NCBI GenBank assembly: GCA_963769585.1
Contig: CAVYMJ010000006.1
Coordinates: 2,108,001 to 2,172,000 of the forward strand
Direction of reading: 5' to 3'
From: SSC3 sp963769585
Lineage (GTDB): Bacteria > Actinomycetota > Actinomycetes > Propionibacteriales > Nocardioidaceae
Length of the DNA: 64,000 nucleotides
In this document: in pieces, positions 42,476-51,145 of the stretch
Layout of the letters: each line of letters begins with the position of its first letter
Position numbering within the stretch: the first letter of the stretch is position 1
Notes under the pieces: generated by a model
The model's input: only the letters and a program-made list of their open reading frames with translations
What the model was told of the DNA's origin: nothing
Database searches by the model: none
Program-made: the position numbers and the translations under genes

Positions 42476-43108
42476 CTACAGCCCGGCAATGACGTCGACG
42501 ACCAGCGGGGCGATCGTGCGCAGCGCCTTGCCACGGTGGGAGATCCGGTCCTTCTCCTCAGCGGGAAGCTCGGCGGTCGTGACGTCGTACCCGTCGGCGC
42601 AGAAGATCACGTCGTAGCCGAAGCCACCGCTCCCCCGAGGCTCGCGTTCGACGCGACCCGACATGACGCCGTCAGCGATCTCGTGAGCGACCCCCGCCGA
42701 GCCGACGGGGTAGGCCAGGACGACCGAGCAGCGGAACTGCGCTCCGCGTCGCTCGTCCGGTACGTCGGCGAGCTGGCCGAGCAGGAGCTCATTGTTGGCG
42801 AGGTCGTTCTTGGCACCGCCCGACCACCTGGCCGAGAGCACGCCCGGCATGCCGTTGAGGGCGTCGACACACAGCCCGCTGTCGTCGGCCAGCGAAGGCA
42901 GCCCGGTCGCTGCTACCGCAGCGTTCGCCTTGAGCAGGGCGTTGCCCTCGAAGGTCGGCTCGGTCTCCGCAGGCTCGTCGTAAGGGGGTACGTCGTCGAG
43001 TCCGAGGACCCGGATGTCCGGCAGGTGCTCGGCCAGGATGCGCTGCATCTCGGCAACCTTCTTGGGGTTGCGGGAGGCCAGGAACACCTGGTGCTCGGCT
43101 TGGGTCAC
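42476..43108 (-). CDS. rdgB: Non-canonical purine NTP pyrophosphatase (RdgB/HAM1)
   Basis: This 210-residue house-cleaning enzyme hydrolyses ITP, dITP and XTP to monophosphates. Motifs: FLASRNPKKVAEM at the N-terminus, the E/D-rich active site PTFEGNALLKA and LADDSGLCVDALNGMPGVLSARWSG, and GGFGYDVIF with SHRGKAL near the C-terminus. The GTG start at 43108 overlaps the rph stop (GTGA), so it is coupled to rph. It ends five bases from the convergent tRNA. Confidence 0.95.
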   Translation of the reverse strand: MTQAEHQVFLASRNPKKVAEMQRILAEHLPDIRVLGLDDVPPYDEPAETEPTFEGNALLKANAAVAATGLPSLADDSGLCVDALNGMPGVLSARWSGGAKNDLANNELLLGQLADVPDERRGAQFRCSVVLAYPVGSAGVAHEIADGVMSGRVEREPRGSGGFGYDVIFCADGYDVTTAELPAEEKDRISHRGKALRTIAPLVVDVIAGL

Positions 43109-43824
43109 CCCTGGAGCGCCTTCTGCTGGATCAAGGTCAGGTCGGCACAGCCCTTCGCGCCAAGGTCGAGCAGTGAGTCCAGCGCTGCTCGGTCGAAGGG
43201 GTCCGCCTCGGCGGTGCCCTGCACCTCGACGTAGGCCCCTGCCCCGGTCATCACGATGTTCATGTCGGTCTCGGCGCGAACGTCCTCCTCGTAGGGAAGG
43301 TCCAGGCGCGGCTCGGAGTCGATGATGCCCACCGAGACAGCCGCCACGGACCCGGTGAGCGGCTCCCCCCTGAGCGCCCCCTGGGAGGCGAGGTGGGCGC
43401 AGGCGTCGACCAGAGCGACGTACGCGCCGGTGATAGCGGCTGTGCGCGTCCCGCCGTCGGCCTGGAGCACGTCGCAGTCGAGGACGATCGTGTTCTCACC
43501 GAGCGCCTTGTAGTCGATGACCGCGCGGAGCGAGCGCCCGACCAGCCGGGAGATCTCGTGGGTGCGGCCACCGATCCTGCCCTTGACCGACTCGCGGTCC
43601 GAGCGCGTGTGTGTCGAGGACGGAAGCATCGCGTACTCCGCGGTGACCCAGCCCAGACCCGAGCCTGCCCGCCAGCGGGGCACTCCCACCGAAGCCGACG
43701 CCGCGCACAGCACCCTGGTCCTGCCGAACTCCACGAGCACCGAGCCGGCGGCGTGGTCCAACCAGTTGCGAGTGATCGTGATCGGTCGGAGCTCGTCGTT
43801 GGAACGTCCATCAGCGCGGGTCAT
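43105..43824 (-). CDS. rph: Ribonuclease PH
   Basis: This 239-residue phosphorolytic 3'-5' exoribonuclease trims tRNA and other RNA 3' ends. The phosphate-binding and catalytic regions are visible: GRTRVLCAASA, AEYAMLPSSTHTRSDRE, and IDSEPRLDLPYEED with AETDMNIVM. Length is standard. It starts at the ATG at 43824 with a leaderless -10 element. It heads the rph-rdgB pair on the minus strand. A DUF3152 gene separates it from MBL and murI, which often sit directly upstream in actinobacteria. Confidence 0.95.
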   Translation of the reverse strand: MTRADGRSNDELRPITITRNWLDHAAGSVLVEFGRTRVLCAASASVGVPRWRAGSGLGWVTAEYAMLPSSTHTRSDRESVKGRIGGRTHEISRLVGRSLRAVIDYKALGENTIVLDCDVLQADGGTRTAAITGAYVALVDACAHLASQGALRGEPLTGSVAAVSVGIIDSEPRLDLPYEEDVRAETDMNIVMTGAGAYVEVQGTAEADPFDRAALDSLLDLGAKGCADLTLIQQKALQG

Positions 43825-43830
43825 GGCCCG

Positions 43831-43836
43831 ACCCTA
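43831..43836 (-). promoter_or_regulatory. -10 hexamer TAGGGT, leaderless layout, for rph
   Basis: On the minus strand TAGGGT is followed by six bases and the ATG at 43824. Confidence 0.6.
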
Positions 43837-43888
43837 ACCGGCGGCGCCGACGGCTCGCGGATCGGGCGCACGCCCACGGCGCTGCAGC

Positions 43889-44995
43889 CTAGAACCGCGG
43901 CGTCGTCCGCTCGCCGGGCAGCGGCCACGGGTTGGCCTTGCACCCGTTGAGCCCCTTGGACTGCTGCATCATGATCGGCGCCGGCTGACCCGACCCCCCG
44001 CAGTAACGGTGCCGGTGACCCAGCCAGTGGCCGGTCTCGTGGTTGACCACCATGTGCCGGTAGTCGCGCAGGCTGCGCCCGACGGAGTTCCACATCGAGC
44101 TGGCTCCGAGCCAGCGGTCCTGGTTGATGATCACGTAGTTGCCCGAGCGGCACGACCAGTTCCGGTCGCACGGGTAGCCGAAGCTGGGCAGCATCGAGGC
44201 TTCGCTGAGCACGAGGGTGAAGGAGCCGCCGGACGAGACGCGCCTGAACCCAACCCCCGCCGAGCGCCAGCCCCGAGGGTCGTCGTACGTCTGCTGGGCG
44301 AGCCTCTTGAACGTCGCAAGGCTGGCATGTACCCGGCCCCGCGTGGTTACCGAGTAGGTCACCGTTCGCCGTAGCGGGGCCAGATGGCGGCCTGTCACCT
44401 TGCGCGACTGCGCGACCCCCCAGCGGTAGCCGTCGCGCCTGACCGACACCCGTACGGCGAGCCGCGCACCGACGTCCCGCGCGGCGAGGGTGTACCGCGG
44501 GGTGCGCGCACCCCTGACCGCCTTCCCGTTCCGCATCCATTGGTAGCGCACCGTGGTCGGGCGGGGTGACCACTTCCCGGGCTTGGCCACGAGTGTGTGC
44601 TGGAACCGGGGCAGGCCCGTGAGCGACGGTCGCTCCAACCGGACGTACTCCGCCTTGCGCACCCGCCGGGTGCTCTCCGAGGCGGCGCTCACGTCCTCCT
44701 GGCCCGGCTTCGATGCAGTCACCAGGACGCTGAGCCGATGGCCCAGGTCAGCCAGTCGCAGCCGATAGGTCGCGGAGGTCGCAGAGCCGATCGAGGCGCC
44801 GTCTCGCAGCCACTGGTACGTCGTGGTGACGTCGCCCGGTTCCCAGGTGCCGGGGGTGGCCGTGAGCGTCTCACCGAAGACCGGCTCACCGCTGACCGTG
44901 GGAGCGGTCACCGCGGTGATCGGGACGTCAGCAGCGACGGCCGGACCGGCGACCAGCAACATGGACAGCAGCAGCAGGGCTGCTAGGGACCTCAT
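43889..44995 (-). CDS. Secreted DUF3152 putative zinc metalloprotease with Ig-like repeats
   Basis: This 368-residue exported protein has a signal peptide (RSLAALLLLSMLLVAGPAVAAD). Two beta-sandwich repeats of about 85 residues follow, each with PGxW and YQWLRDG/YQWMRNG motifs. The C-terminal 180 residues are a DUF3152 domain with the metal motif MVVNHETGHWLGHRH (near residue 310) and the trailing CGGSGQPAPIMMQQSKGL, like a metzincin with a Met-turn. Cysteines at PCDRNWSC and later probably pair. It is likely a secreted peptidase of unknown target. The start is the ATG at 44995. It sits inside the murI/rph block as an extra gene. Confidence 0.85.
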   Translation of the reverse strand: MRSLAALLLLSMLLVAGPAVAADVPITAVTAPTVSGEPVFGETLTATPGTWEPGDVTTTYQWLRDGASIGSATSATYRLRLADLGHRLSVLVTASKPGQEDVSAASESTRRVRKAEYVRLERPSLTGLPRFQHTLVAKPGKWSPRPTTVRYQWMRNGKAVRGARTPRYTLAARDVGARLAVRVSVRRDGYRWGVAQSRKVTGRHLAPLRRTVTYSVTTRGRVHASLATFKRLAQQTYDDPRGWRSAGVGFRRVSSGGSFTLVLSEASMLPSFGYPCDRNWSCRSGNYVIINQDRWLGASSMWNSVGRSLRDYRHMVVNHETGHWLGHRHRYCGGSGQPAPIMMQQSKGLNGCKANPWPLPGERTTPRF

Positions 44996-45063
44996 GCCGG
45001 GCGACGCTACCAACGCCAGCCAAGGCCGGCGCGCAAACTGCGGGACTGCGAGCGGATCCGCGC

Positions 45064-45825
45064 TCAGAAGTCGTAGACGACGCCTGGGACGGCCAGGTCG
45101 ATAGGCCCGTCGAAGACCCCGGAAGCCTCGTCGAACGCGTAGCGCTCTTCGAACCAGGGCGGGATGTGGGTCAGTACCAGGCGCCCGACCTCCGCCGACT
45201 TGGCGGCGTCCCCCGCCTCACGCCCGGTGAGGTGCAGGTCCGGAGGGTTATTGGGGTTGTCTCCCCGAAACGCGGCTTCGCACAGGAACAGGTCGGCGCC
45301 TCGCGAGAGCTCGATCAGCTCGTCGCACGGTCCGGTATCGCCGCTGTAGACGAAGGTGGAGCCCCCCGCCTCCACCCGGAAACCGTAGGCGACGATCGGG
45401 TGCTTGAGCTTGGCGGTGTGCACCGTGAACGGGCCGACGGTGATGGGCTCGTCCTTGTACTTGCGCACCTTGAAGGCGTCCTTCATGCCGGGGTGCACGG
45501 CCAACCCGTAGCCGGCGGCGATCTGCCTGGCCATCCCTTTGGGCCCCCAGGTCGGGAGCGGGCCCATCGGCCCTCCCGGATGCCAGGTGCGTACGACGAA
45601 GTACCCGCTGATGTCGTAGAAGTGGTCGGCGTGCAGGTGGCTGATGAACAGGGCGTCGATGTCGCGCGGGTCGACGTACCGCTGGAGCTGGCCGAAGGCG
45701 CCGGAACCGAGGTCGAAGATGATCCGCCAGGTGCGGCCCTCGTGCTCGGCCTCGAGCAGATAGCAGCTGGCGGCCGACTCCGGGCCGGCATAGGAGCCGG
45801 CGCAGCCCACGATAGTGAGCCTCAT
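45064..45825 (-). CDS. MBL-fold metallo-hydrolase (phosphodiesterase-like)
   Basis: This 253-residue zinc hydrolase of the RNase Z / cyclic-nucleotide phosphodiesterase branch carries the metal motif SHLHADH, then SGDTGP and a late LTHIPPW. Substrate unknown; related actinobacterial proteins between murI and rph have been suggested as cyclic-nucleotide phosphodiesterases. The ATG at 45825 overlaps the murI stop (ATGA), so it is translationally coupled to murI. Confidence 0.9.
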   Translation of the reverse strand: MRLTIVGCAGSYAGPESAASCYLLEAEHEGRTWRIIFDLGSGAFGQLQRYVDPRDIDALFISHLHADHFYDISGYFVVRTWHPGGPMGPLPTWGPKGMARQIAAGYGLAVHPGMKDAFKVRKYKDEPITVGPFTVHTAKLKHPIVAYGFRVEAGGSTFVYSGDTGPCDELIELSRGADLFLCEAAFRGDNPNNPPDLHLTGREAGDAAKSAEVGRLVLTHIPPWFEERYAFDEASGVFDGPIDLAVPGVVYDF

Positions 45826-46628
45826 GCGCGCACCCAGGCGAACTGGTTCACGTCGTTCATCTCCGGTCCCAAGAAGCGGCGCCCGATGCGTTCGAACTCG
45901 CCCGGCTGGCCAGTCGTCAGGAAGCGATGCACCGGATCGTCGTACGTCGACGACCTCTCCAGGCCGAGCCTCACCAAGGTTCGGTAGACGTCCTTGGCCG
46001 TCTCCTCGGCACTCGAAACTAGGGTCACCTGTTCTCCCATCACGTAGGAGATGATGCCCGTCAACAGGGGGTAGTGGGTACACCCCAGGATCAAAGTGTC
46101 GATTCCGTGCTCAATCAGCGGGTCCAGATACTCGTGGGCGACCGCCTGAAGCTCGGGCCCACTCGTCACGCCCTCCTCCACGAACTCGACGAACCGGGGG
46201 CATGCCCGGGTGGTCAACGAGACGTGCGGAGCGGCCGCGAACGCGTCGTCGTAGGCCATCGACTCGGCGGTCGCCCTGGTACAGATGACCCCGATCCGAC
46301 CGGACTTGGTGGCGGCCACCGCCCGTCTGGTCGCCGGGTAGATCACCTCGACCACCGGTACGTCGTAGCGCTCCCGTGCATCACGCAGCACCGCGGCACT
46401 CGCCGAGTTGCAGGCGATCACCAGGAGCTTGACACCCTGGTCGACCAGGTGGTCGAGGCACTCCAGCGCGTACTCGCGAACCTCGCCGATCGGCTTGGGC
46501 CCGTACGGCTGGCGGGCCGTGTCTCCCAGGTAGAGCACCGGCTCGTGTGGTAGCTGGTCGATCACGGCACGCGCCACGGTGAGGCCACCGAAGCCCGAGT
46601 CGAAGATGCCCACCGGTGCGTCCGCCAT
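45822..46628 (-). CDS. murI: Glutamate racemase
   Basis: This 268-residue enzyme makes D-glutamate for peptidoglycan. The two catalytic cysteines are in VIACNSASA and LILGCTHYPLL, and the substrate loop IFDSGFGGLTVA is at residues 8-19. YLGDTARQPYG is also conserved. The ATG at 46628 gives the family-like start MADAPVGIFDSG; a start seven codons earlier is unlikely. It is divergent from a phosphodiesterase gene. Confidence 0.95.
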   Translation of the reverse strand: MADAPVGIFDSGFGGLTVARAVIDQLPHEPVLYLGDTARQPYGPKPIGEVREYALECLDHLVDQGVKLLVIACNSASAAVLRDARERYDVPVVEVIYPATRRAVAATKSGRIGVICTRATAESMAYDDAFAAAPHVSLTTRACPRFVEFVEEGVTSGPELQAVAHEYLDPLIEHGIDTLILGCTHYPLLTGIISYVMGEQVTLVSSAEETAKDVYRTLVRLGLERSSTYDDPVHRFLTTGQPGEFERIGRRFLGPEMNDVNQFAWVRA

Positions 46629-46687
46629 AACGCCCCAGGTTAGCGGCACGACACGCCGGGGCCAGCGCAGAAGCGACGCAGGTCACC

Positions 46688-46693
46688 TACCCT
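46688..46693 (+). promoter_or_regulatory. -10 hexamer TACCCT, leaderless layout, for the phosphodiesterase
   Basis: TACCCT ends six bases before the GTG at 46700, with no ribosome site. Confidence 0.55.
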
Positions 46694-46699
46694 TTTCCG

Positions 46700-47725
46700 G
46701 TGCGCCTGCTCGCGGCCCTCCTTCCGCTCGTCCTGCTGGCCCCGGTCGCCCCTGCCGCCACGGCCGTGGGCAGCGCCGACAGCGCCGTGGAGCACGTATT
46801 GGTCATCTCGGTCGACGGGCTCAACCCCAAGGCGATCACCCGTTTCGCCCCTGAGCTGACGCCGAACCTGCACCGCCTCCTCGACGAGGGCGCCGGAACC
46901 TTCAACGCGCGGACGCTCTACGAGTCGACCAAGACCCTCCCCAACCACGCCAGCCTGCTTACCGGCCGCCGCGCCGCCCTCCCCCGCGGAACCGGCGTCC
47001 GCTTCAACTCCGACAACGGCAGCACGCTGCGGCGTACGGCGGGGCACTACGTCCCCGGCGTCTTCGACGTCGTCCACGACCGGGGTGGCAGCACCTCCAT
47101 GTACGTGGCCAAGAGCAAGTTCCGGTTCCTGGACCGCAGCTGGAACGCCAGGAACGGCCGCCGCGACCGGGTCGGGCCAGACGACGGCCGCGACAAGATC
47201 GACCTCTTCCGCCTCCGCGAGAACCGAGAGCGCCGGCTGGTGCGGCTGCTCGACATCGAGCTACTGACCTCTCCCCGGACGTTCGCCTTCCTGCACCTGG
47301 GCGCTCCGGACCGGGCCGGTCATGCGTACGGCGGGATGAGTCCGCAGTATCTCCAGGCCGTCCGGGACACCGACGCGCTGCTCGGCAAGGTGCTGCGCAC
47401 GATCGACTCGTCCCCGGCGCTGAAAGCACACCTGCTGGTGATCCTCACCGCCGACCACGGCACCCGGGGACGGCGGCACGACGACCAGCGCAGGCTGGTG
47501 AACTACCGCATCCCGTTGGTGGCCTGGGGGGCGGGAGCCGCCAAGGGAGCGGGTCTGTATGCGCTGAACCCTGACTACGCCTGGCCTGGCAAGCAACGCC
47601 CGGGGTACCGGGTGCGGCAGCCGATCCGCAACGGCGACGTGGCGAACCTGGTCACCGACGCACTCGGCCTGCCGCGGGTGCCTGGGTCGGAGTTCAACCG
47701 GCTCAGGACATTGGATCTGAGCTGA
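46700..47725 (+). CDS. Secreted type I phosphodiesterase / nucleotide pyrophosphatase (AP superfamily)
   Basis: This 341-residue exported enzyme of the alkaline-phosphatase fold has the signal peptide LLAALLPLVLLAPVAPAATA. The metal site starts VISVDGLNP, and the nucleophile is probably the Thr in STKTLPNHASLL. Other ligands are LGAPDRAGHAYG (Asp, His) and TADHGT (Asp, His). It probably splits phosphodiesters or nucleotide pyrophosphates outside the cell. The GTG start lies six bases after a TACCCT element. It is divergent from murI and convergent with the acyltransferase gene. Confidence 0.88.
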   Translation: MRLLAALLPLVLLAPVAPAATAVGSADSAVEHVLVISVDGLNPKAITRFAPELTPNLHRLLDEGAGTFNARTLYESTKTLPNHASLLTGRRAALPRGTGVRFNSDNGSTLRRTAGHYVPGVFDVVHDRGGSTSMYVAKSKFRFLDRSWNARNGRRDRVGPDDGRDKIDLFRLRENRERRLVRLLDIELLTSPRTFAFLHLGAPDRAGHAYGGMSPQYLQAVRDTDALLGKVLRTIDSSPALKAHLLVILTADHGTRGRRHDDQRRLVNYRIPLVAWGAGAAKGAGLYALNPDYAWPGKQRPGYRVRQPIRNGDVANLVTDALGLPRVPGSEFNRLRTLDLS

Positions 47726-48377
47726 TCTCGTTGTAGACGCCGGCCTCCTGCTGGCCGGACAGGGCCTGGATGGCCTGCATGATCTCGTCCGTCGCTGTGC
47801 GCCGGGCCCTTCCCAACGGGACGCCCTCGAACCGCCCGCTGAAGTCCAGGGGCTTGCCGAAGCGAACCACCACCTTGGCCAGGCGCGGGAGCCGATGCCC
47901 GATTGGCTGGATGTTCTCGGTGCCGATCAGGCCGACGGGTACGACGGGCACACCGGCCGAGAGCGCCAGCTGGGCAACGCCGGTGCGACCACGGTAGAGC
48001 CGCCCGTCCCGGCTGCGCGTCCCTTCGGGGTAGATCCCGAACGCCTCACCGCGAGCCAGGACGGCCCGCGCGATATCGAGGCTGGCCAGCGCGGACTTGG
48101 TGTCGTCACGGTTGACCGGCACCATGCCGAGTGCCTCGAACCAGGCCTTCGACAGCGCCCCCTTGATGCCGTGGGCGTTGAAGTACTCCTCCTTCGCCAG
48201 GAAGACGACCCGGCGCGGCGCCACGATCGGGAGCACGATGCTGTCGGCGAACGAGAGGTGGTTGCTGGCGATCAGCAGCCCTCCCGTGGTGGGGACGTTC
48301 TCGATCCCCTCGACAGTGGGGCGCCACACCGCCTTGGCGACCGGGTGAGCGAAGGTGTGGAGCAGCTGGTAGAGCAC
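47703..48377 (-). CDS. 1-acylglycerol-3-phosphate acyltransferase-like (PlsC family)
   Basis: This 224-residue membrane-associated acyltransferase has the NHxxxxD motif ASNHLSFADS and the FPEGTR-type motif IYPEGTRSRDGRLYRG. VPVVPVGLIGTENI and the closing region fit PlsC. It transfers a fatty acyl group to lysophosphatidic acid or a related acceptor. The start is GTG at 48377, giving VLYQLLHTFAHPVAKAVWRP; the open frame upstream has no family sequence. The 3' end overlaps the phosphodiesterase gene by 23 bases in the convergent direction. Confidence 0.9.
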   Translation of the reverse strand: MLYQLLHTFAHPVAKAVWRPTVEGIENVPTTGGLLIASNHLSFADSIVLPIVAPRRVVFLAKEEYFNAHGIKGALSKAWFEALGMVPVNRDDTKSALASLDIARAVLARGEAFGIYPEGTRSRDGRLYRGRTGVAQLALSAGVPVVPVGLIGTENIQPIGHRLPRLAKVVVRFGKPLDFSGRFEGVPLGRARRTATDEIMQAIQALSGQQEAGVYNEISSDPMS

Positions 48378-48489
48378 GCGCCAAGGGTGACACCCCGCGC
48401 CCTTTACGCACGAGTAACCGCTAAGGGGTGGACCCGACTGTGGACAGGGGCGGGGCCCGACCGCGGAACTCTGCGTCCGCGCGCGTGGC

Positions 48490-49437
48490 TCAGGCCCAGA
48501 GCTGGCCTTCGAGCCGCTCCTCGGCCTCGTCGATGGTGCCCTCGTAGGCGCCGGTGGACAGGTACTTCCAGCCACCGTCCGGGACGACGAAGGCGATGTC
48601 GGCCCGCTCTCCGGCGCTTACCGCCTTGACCGCCTGGCCCAGCGCGGCGTGCAGGATCGCGCCGGTCGAGACACCGGCGAAGATGCCTTCGAGCTCGAGG
48701 AGCTCGCGGACCCGGCGTACCGCGTCGCGGGGGCCAACCGAGAAGCGTGAGTCGATGTACTGCTCGTCGTACAGCTCGGGGACGAAGCCCTCGTCCAGAT
48801 TGCGCAGGCCGTAGACCAGCTCGCCGTAGCGCGGTTCGGCGGCAACGATCCTGACGTGCGGTGCGTGCTCCTTGAAGAAGCGTCCAGCCCCCATCAACGT
48901 GCCTGTCGTGCCCAGGCCGGCCACGAAGTGCGTCACCGACGGGAGGTCCGCGAGGATCTCCGCGGCGGTGCCCTCGTAGTGCGCCAGCGCGTTCGCCGGG
49001 TTCCCGTACTGGTACAGCATCACCCAGTCGGGGTGCTCCTCGGCCAGACCCTTGGCCACGCGTACGGCCTCGTTCGAACCCCCGGCGGCGGGCGAGGAGA
49101 CGATCTCGGCGCCCCACATCCGCAGCAGCTGGCGGCGCTCCTCGGAGGTGTTCTCCGGCATCACGCACACCAGGCGGTAGCCCTTGAGCTTGGCGGCCAT
49201 CGCCAGCGAGATCCCGGTGTTGCCGCTAGTGGGCTCGAGGATCGTGCAGCCCGGACGCAAGGTGCCGTCCTTCTCCGCGACCTCCACCATCTTCAGCGCG
49301 GCCCGGTCCTTGATGGAGCCAGTCGGGTTCTGGTCCTCGAGCTTGGCCCACAGCCGTACGTCGGGGGTCGGTGACAGCCGCGGCAGCCCGACCAGCGGAG
49401 TCCCGCCGACCGAGTCCAGGAGGCTGTCGAAGCGCAA
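48490..49437 (-). CDS. cysM: O-phosphoserine sulfhydrylase-type cysteine synthase (CysM)
   Basis: This 315-residue PLP enzyme makes cysteine with sulfur delivered as CysO thiocarboxylate. The PLP Lys is in TGSIKDRAALKM; EPTSGNTGISLAMA binds the substrate carboxylate and GLGTTGTLMG the phosphate. The C-terminal end is full length. The start is TTG at 49437 (M-R-F-D-S-L), two bases after the cysO stop. The order mec-cysO-cysM is that of Mycobacterium tuberculosis, where CysM uses O-phosphoserine; this context favours that over plain O-acetylserine synthase. Confidence 0.93.
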   Translation of the reverse strand: MRFDSLLDSVGGTPLVGLPRLSPTPDVRLWAKLEDQNPTGSIKDRAALKMVEVAEKDGTLRPGCTILEPTSGNTGISLAMAAKLKGYRLVCVMPENTSEERRQLLRMWGAEIVSSPAAGGSNEAVRVAKGLAEEHPDWVMLYQYGNPANALAHYEGTAAEILADLPSVTHFVAGLGTTGTLMGAGRFFKEHAPHVRIVAAEPRYGELVYGLRNLDEGFVPELYDEQYIDSRFSVGPRDAVRRVRELLELEGIFAGVSTGAILHAALGQAVKAVSAGERADIAFVVPDGGWKYLSTGAYEGTIDEAEERLEGQLWA

Positions 49438-49439
49438 GG

Positions 49440-49712
49440 TCAGCCGCCCGCCACAGCAGGAAGCACCACGATCTGGTCGCCGTCGGACACGGTCGTCTCC
49501 AGACCGCCGGTGAACCGCACGTCCTCGTCGTTGACGTAGACATTCACGAAGCGGCGCAGGTCGCCGTTCTCGATGAGCCTGTCCTTGATGCCGGCGTAGC
49601 TCGACTCGAGGCTGTCGATGAGCTCGGACAGCGTGGAGCCCTCACCGTTGACCGCCTTCTCACCGCCGGTGTAGGTGCGCAGGATGGTGGGGATCCGGAC
49701 CTCGATGGCCAT
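49440..49712 (-). CDS. cysO: Sulfur carrier protein CysO (MoaD/ThiS-like)
   Basis: This 90-residue ubiquitin-fold protein ends in the required Gly-Gly (VLPAVAGG), which becomes a thiocarboxylate to carry sulfur for cysteine synthesis. The core EVRIPTILRTYTGG, NVYVNDEDVRF and SDGDQIVVLP is typical. The ATG at 49712 lies 12 bases after the mec stop. It works with the neighbouring CysM and Mec peptidase; the activating MoeZ-type enzyme is not in this window. Confidence 0.95.
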   Translation of the reverse strand: MAIEVRIPTILRTYTGGEKAVNGEGSTLSELIDSLESSYAGIKDRLIENGDLRRFVNVYVNDEDVRFTGGLETTVSDGDQIVVLPAVAGG

Positions 49713-49724
49713 GCTTGTCGGCTC

Positions 49725-50156
49725 CTAGCTCGGGATGGTTTCCACGACCGAGACTTCTTCCTCGGTCACGACGCCGTCAACAACTCTGTACGACCTGAAC
49801 TCCACAGGCCCGTCACTATTCCCGAACTCCCGTGTGGAGACGAGCACATAGTGCGCGCTGGGCTCACTGGCCAGGTTCACGTCGGTCCGCGACGGGTAGG
49901 CCTCGGTTGCCGTATGGGAGTGGTAGATGACCACCGGCTCCTCGTCGCGGTCGTCCATCTCCTTGTAGAGCCTGAGCAGCTCCATGGAGTCGAACTCGTA
50001 GAAGGTGGGGCTCCCCGCCGCGTTCACCATGGGAATCAAGCGCGTGGGCCGGTCCTCGCCCAGCGGCCCCGCCACGACCCCGCACGCCTCGTCGGGATGG
50101 TCCCGCTTGGCATGCGCGATGATCGCGGCATACGTCGCCTGGTCGATGGTGAGCAC
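49725..50156 (-). CDS. mec: Mec, JAMM-type M67 metallopeptidase acting on CysO-cysteine
   Basis: This 143-residue zinc peptidase releases cysteine from the CysO-Cys adduct. The JAMM ligands are present: Glu in PDEACGVVAG, and HSH plus Asp in IYHSHTATEAYPSRTDVNLA. The start is GTG at 50156. Gene order and motif agree with the M. tuberculosis Mec-CysO-CysM system. Confidence 0.92.
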   Translation of the reverse strand: MLTIDQATYAAIIAHAKRDHPDEACGVVAGPLGEDRPTRLIPMVNAAGSPTFYEFDSMELLRLYKEMDDRDEEPVVIYHSHTATEAYPSRTDVNLASEPSAHYVLVSTREFGNSDGPVEFRSYRVVDGVVTEEEVSVVETIPS

Positions 50157-50243
50157 TCGTCAAGCCTAGGTGACCCTGGGAGCGAGCAGGCACCGGTGTC
50201 AGCGTGAGAGACGCGATCGCGACCTGCTCACAGCGCCCCGATC

Positions 50244-50825
50244 TCAGGGGGAGACGGCCTCGACCAGGGTCTCCTGAAGGAATCCCAGCCATCCGTAGAT
50301 GTGATGCACCTGGGCGCGCGGGTCGTCCTCGGGTACGGCGGCCCAGTACTCGTCGTCGCCCTCCTCGATCCCGAGCCGGGTGGCCAGCGCGAGCCGCATG
50401 TCCGTGAAGGAGGTCAGCCACGCGATGGCGTCGGCCGCGGCCAGCTCGACGTCGATCACCAGCCCGTCCTCCTCCAGCTCAGGTGGCAGCCCGGCCTCCT
50501 CGAGGGTGTCGATGATGAGCGCGGCGTTGCGGGCCTTGCCGTCGCGCAGGGTGCCTTCGGTGAAGCGCCGGAACTCACCTGCCGCCTCCTCGTCCTTCGG
50601 ATAGGCGGTGGGAAACAGCCGGGCCAGCACCGGGTCGTCCGGCTCGTTGGTCGGTCCGCTGAAGTCCAGCAGCTCCTCGAGCGGGTCCTCGCCGGTCCGC
50701 GGGGCGGCCATCTCGTTGCGGAGGAGCTCGACGAGCTGCGAGGCCAGCGATCTGAGCAGGTCGGCCTCGAAACCGCTGAACGTGGCCACCGCTCCCCCGC
50801 CGCGGGTGCGCTGGAAGCCGTCCAT
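50244..50825 (-). CDS. DUF2017 protein
   Basis: This 193-residue cytosolic helical protein, rich in acidic residues, has conserved DUF2017 segments FSGFEADLLRSLASQLVELL, DPVLARLFPTAYPKDEEAAGEFRRFTEG and VHHIYGWLGFLQETLV. Function is unknown. It is widely conserved in actinobacteria directly after clpS. The ATG at 50825 overlaps the clpS stop by one base (TGATG), so the two are coupled. A possible link to ClpS-dependent proteolysis is suggested by location only. Confidence 0.9.
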   Translation of the reverse strand: MDGFQRTRGGGAVATFSGFEADLLRSLASQLVELLRNEMAAPRTGEDPLEELLDFSGPTNEPDDPVLARLFPTAYPKDEEAAGEFRRFTEGTLRDGKARNAALIIDTLEEAGLPPELEEDGLVIDVELAAADAIAWLTSFTDMRLALATRLGIEEGDDEYWAAVPEDDPRAQVHHIYGWLGFLQETLVEAVSP

Positions 50826-51109
50826 CACGCGTCGACCTTCTCCAGGGTCGCCCACAGGCCGTACTCGTGCATCGCCTGCACGTCCCGCTCCATCTCCTCG
50901 CGGGACCCGCTCGAGACGACCGACCTGCCGTCGTTGTGCACCTCGAGCATGAGCTTCTCGGCCTTCTTCCGTGAGTAGCCGAAGTACTGCTGGAACACGA
51001 ACGTGACGTACGACATCAAGTTGACCGGGTCGTTCCAGACGATGGTCTGCCACGGCCGGTCGACCAGGGTGAGGTCACCGACCTCAGGCTCGTCGAGCTC
51101 GACTGGCAT
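50825..51109 (-). CDS. clpS: ATP-dependent Clp protease adaptor ClpS
   Basis: This 94-residue N-end-rule adaptor hands substrates to ClpC/ClpA-ClpP. The binding pocket motif is VWNDPVNLMSYVTFVFQQYFGYS, followed by KAEKLMLEVHNDGRSVVSSG and the C-terminal DVQAMHEYGLWATLE. The start is either ATG at 51109 or GTG at 51121. It is divergent from pncB across a 36-base region, so promoters are very compact here. Confidence 0.93.
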   Translation of the reverse strand: MPVELDEPEVGDLTLVDRPWQTIVWNDPVNLMSYVTFVFQQYFGYSRKKAEKLMLEVHNDGRSVVSSGSREEMERDVQAMHEYGLWATLEKVDA

Positions 51110-51145
51110 GGGCGCTGACACGGCACCGACAATAGTCTGTGCCAG

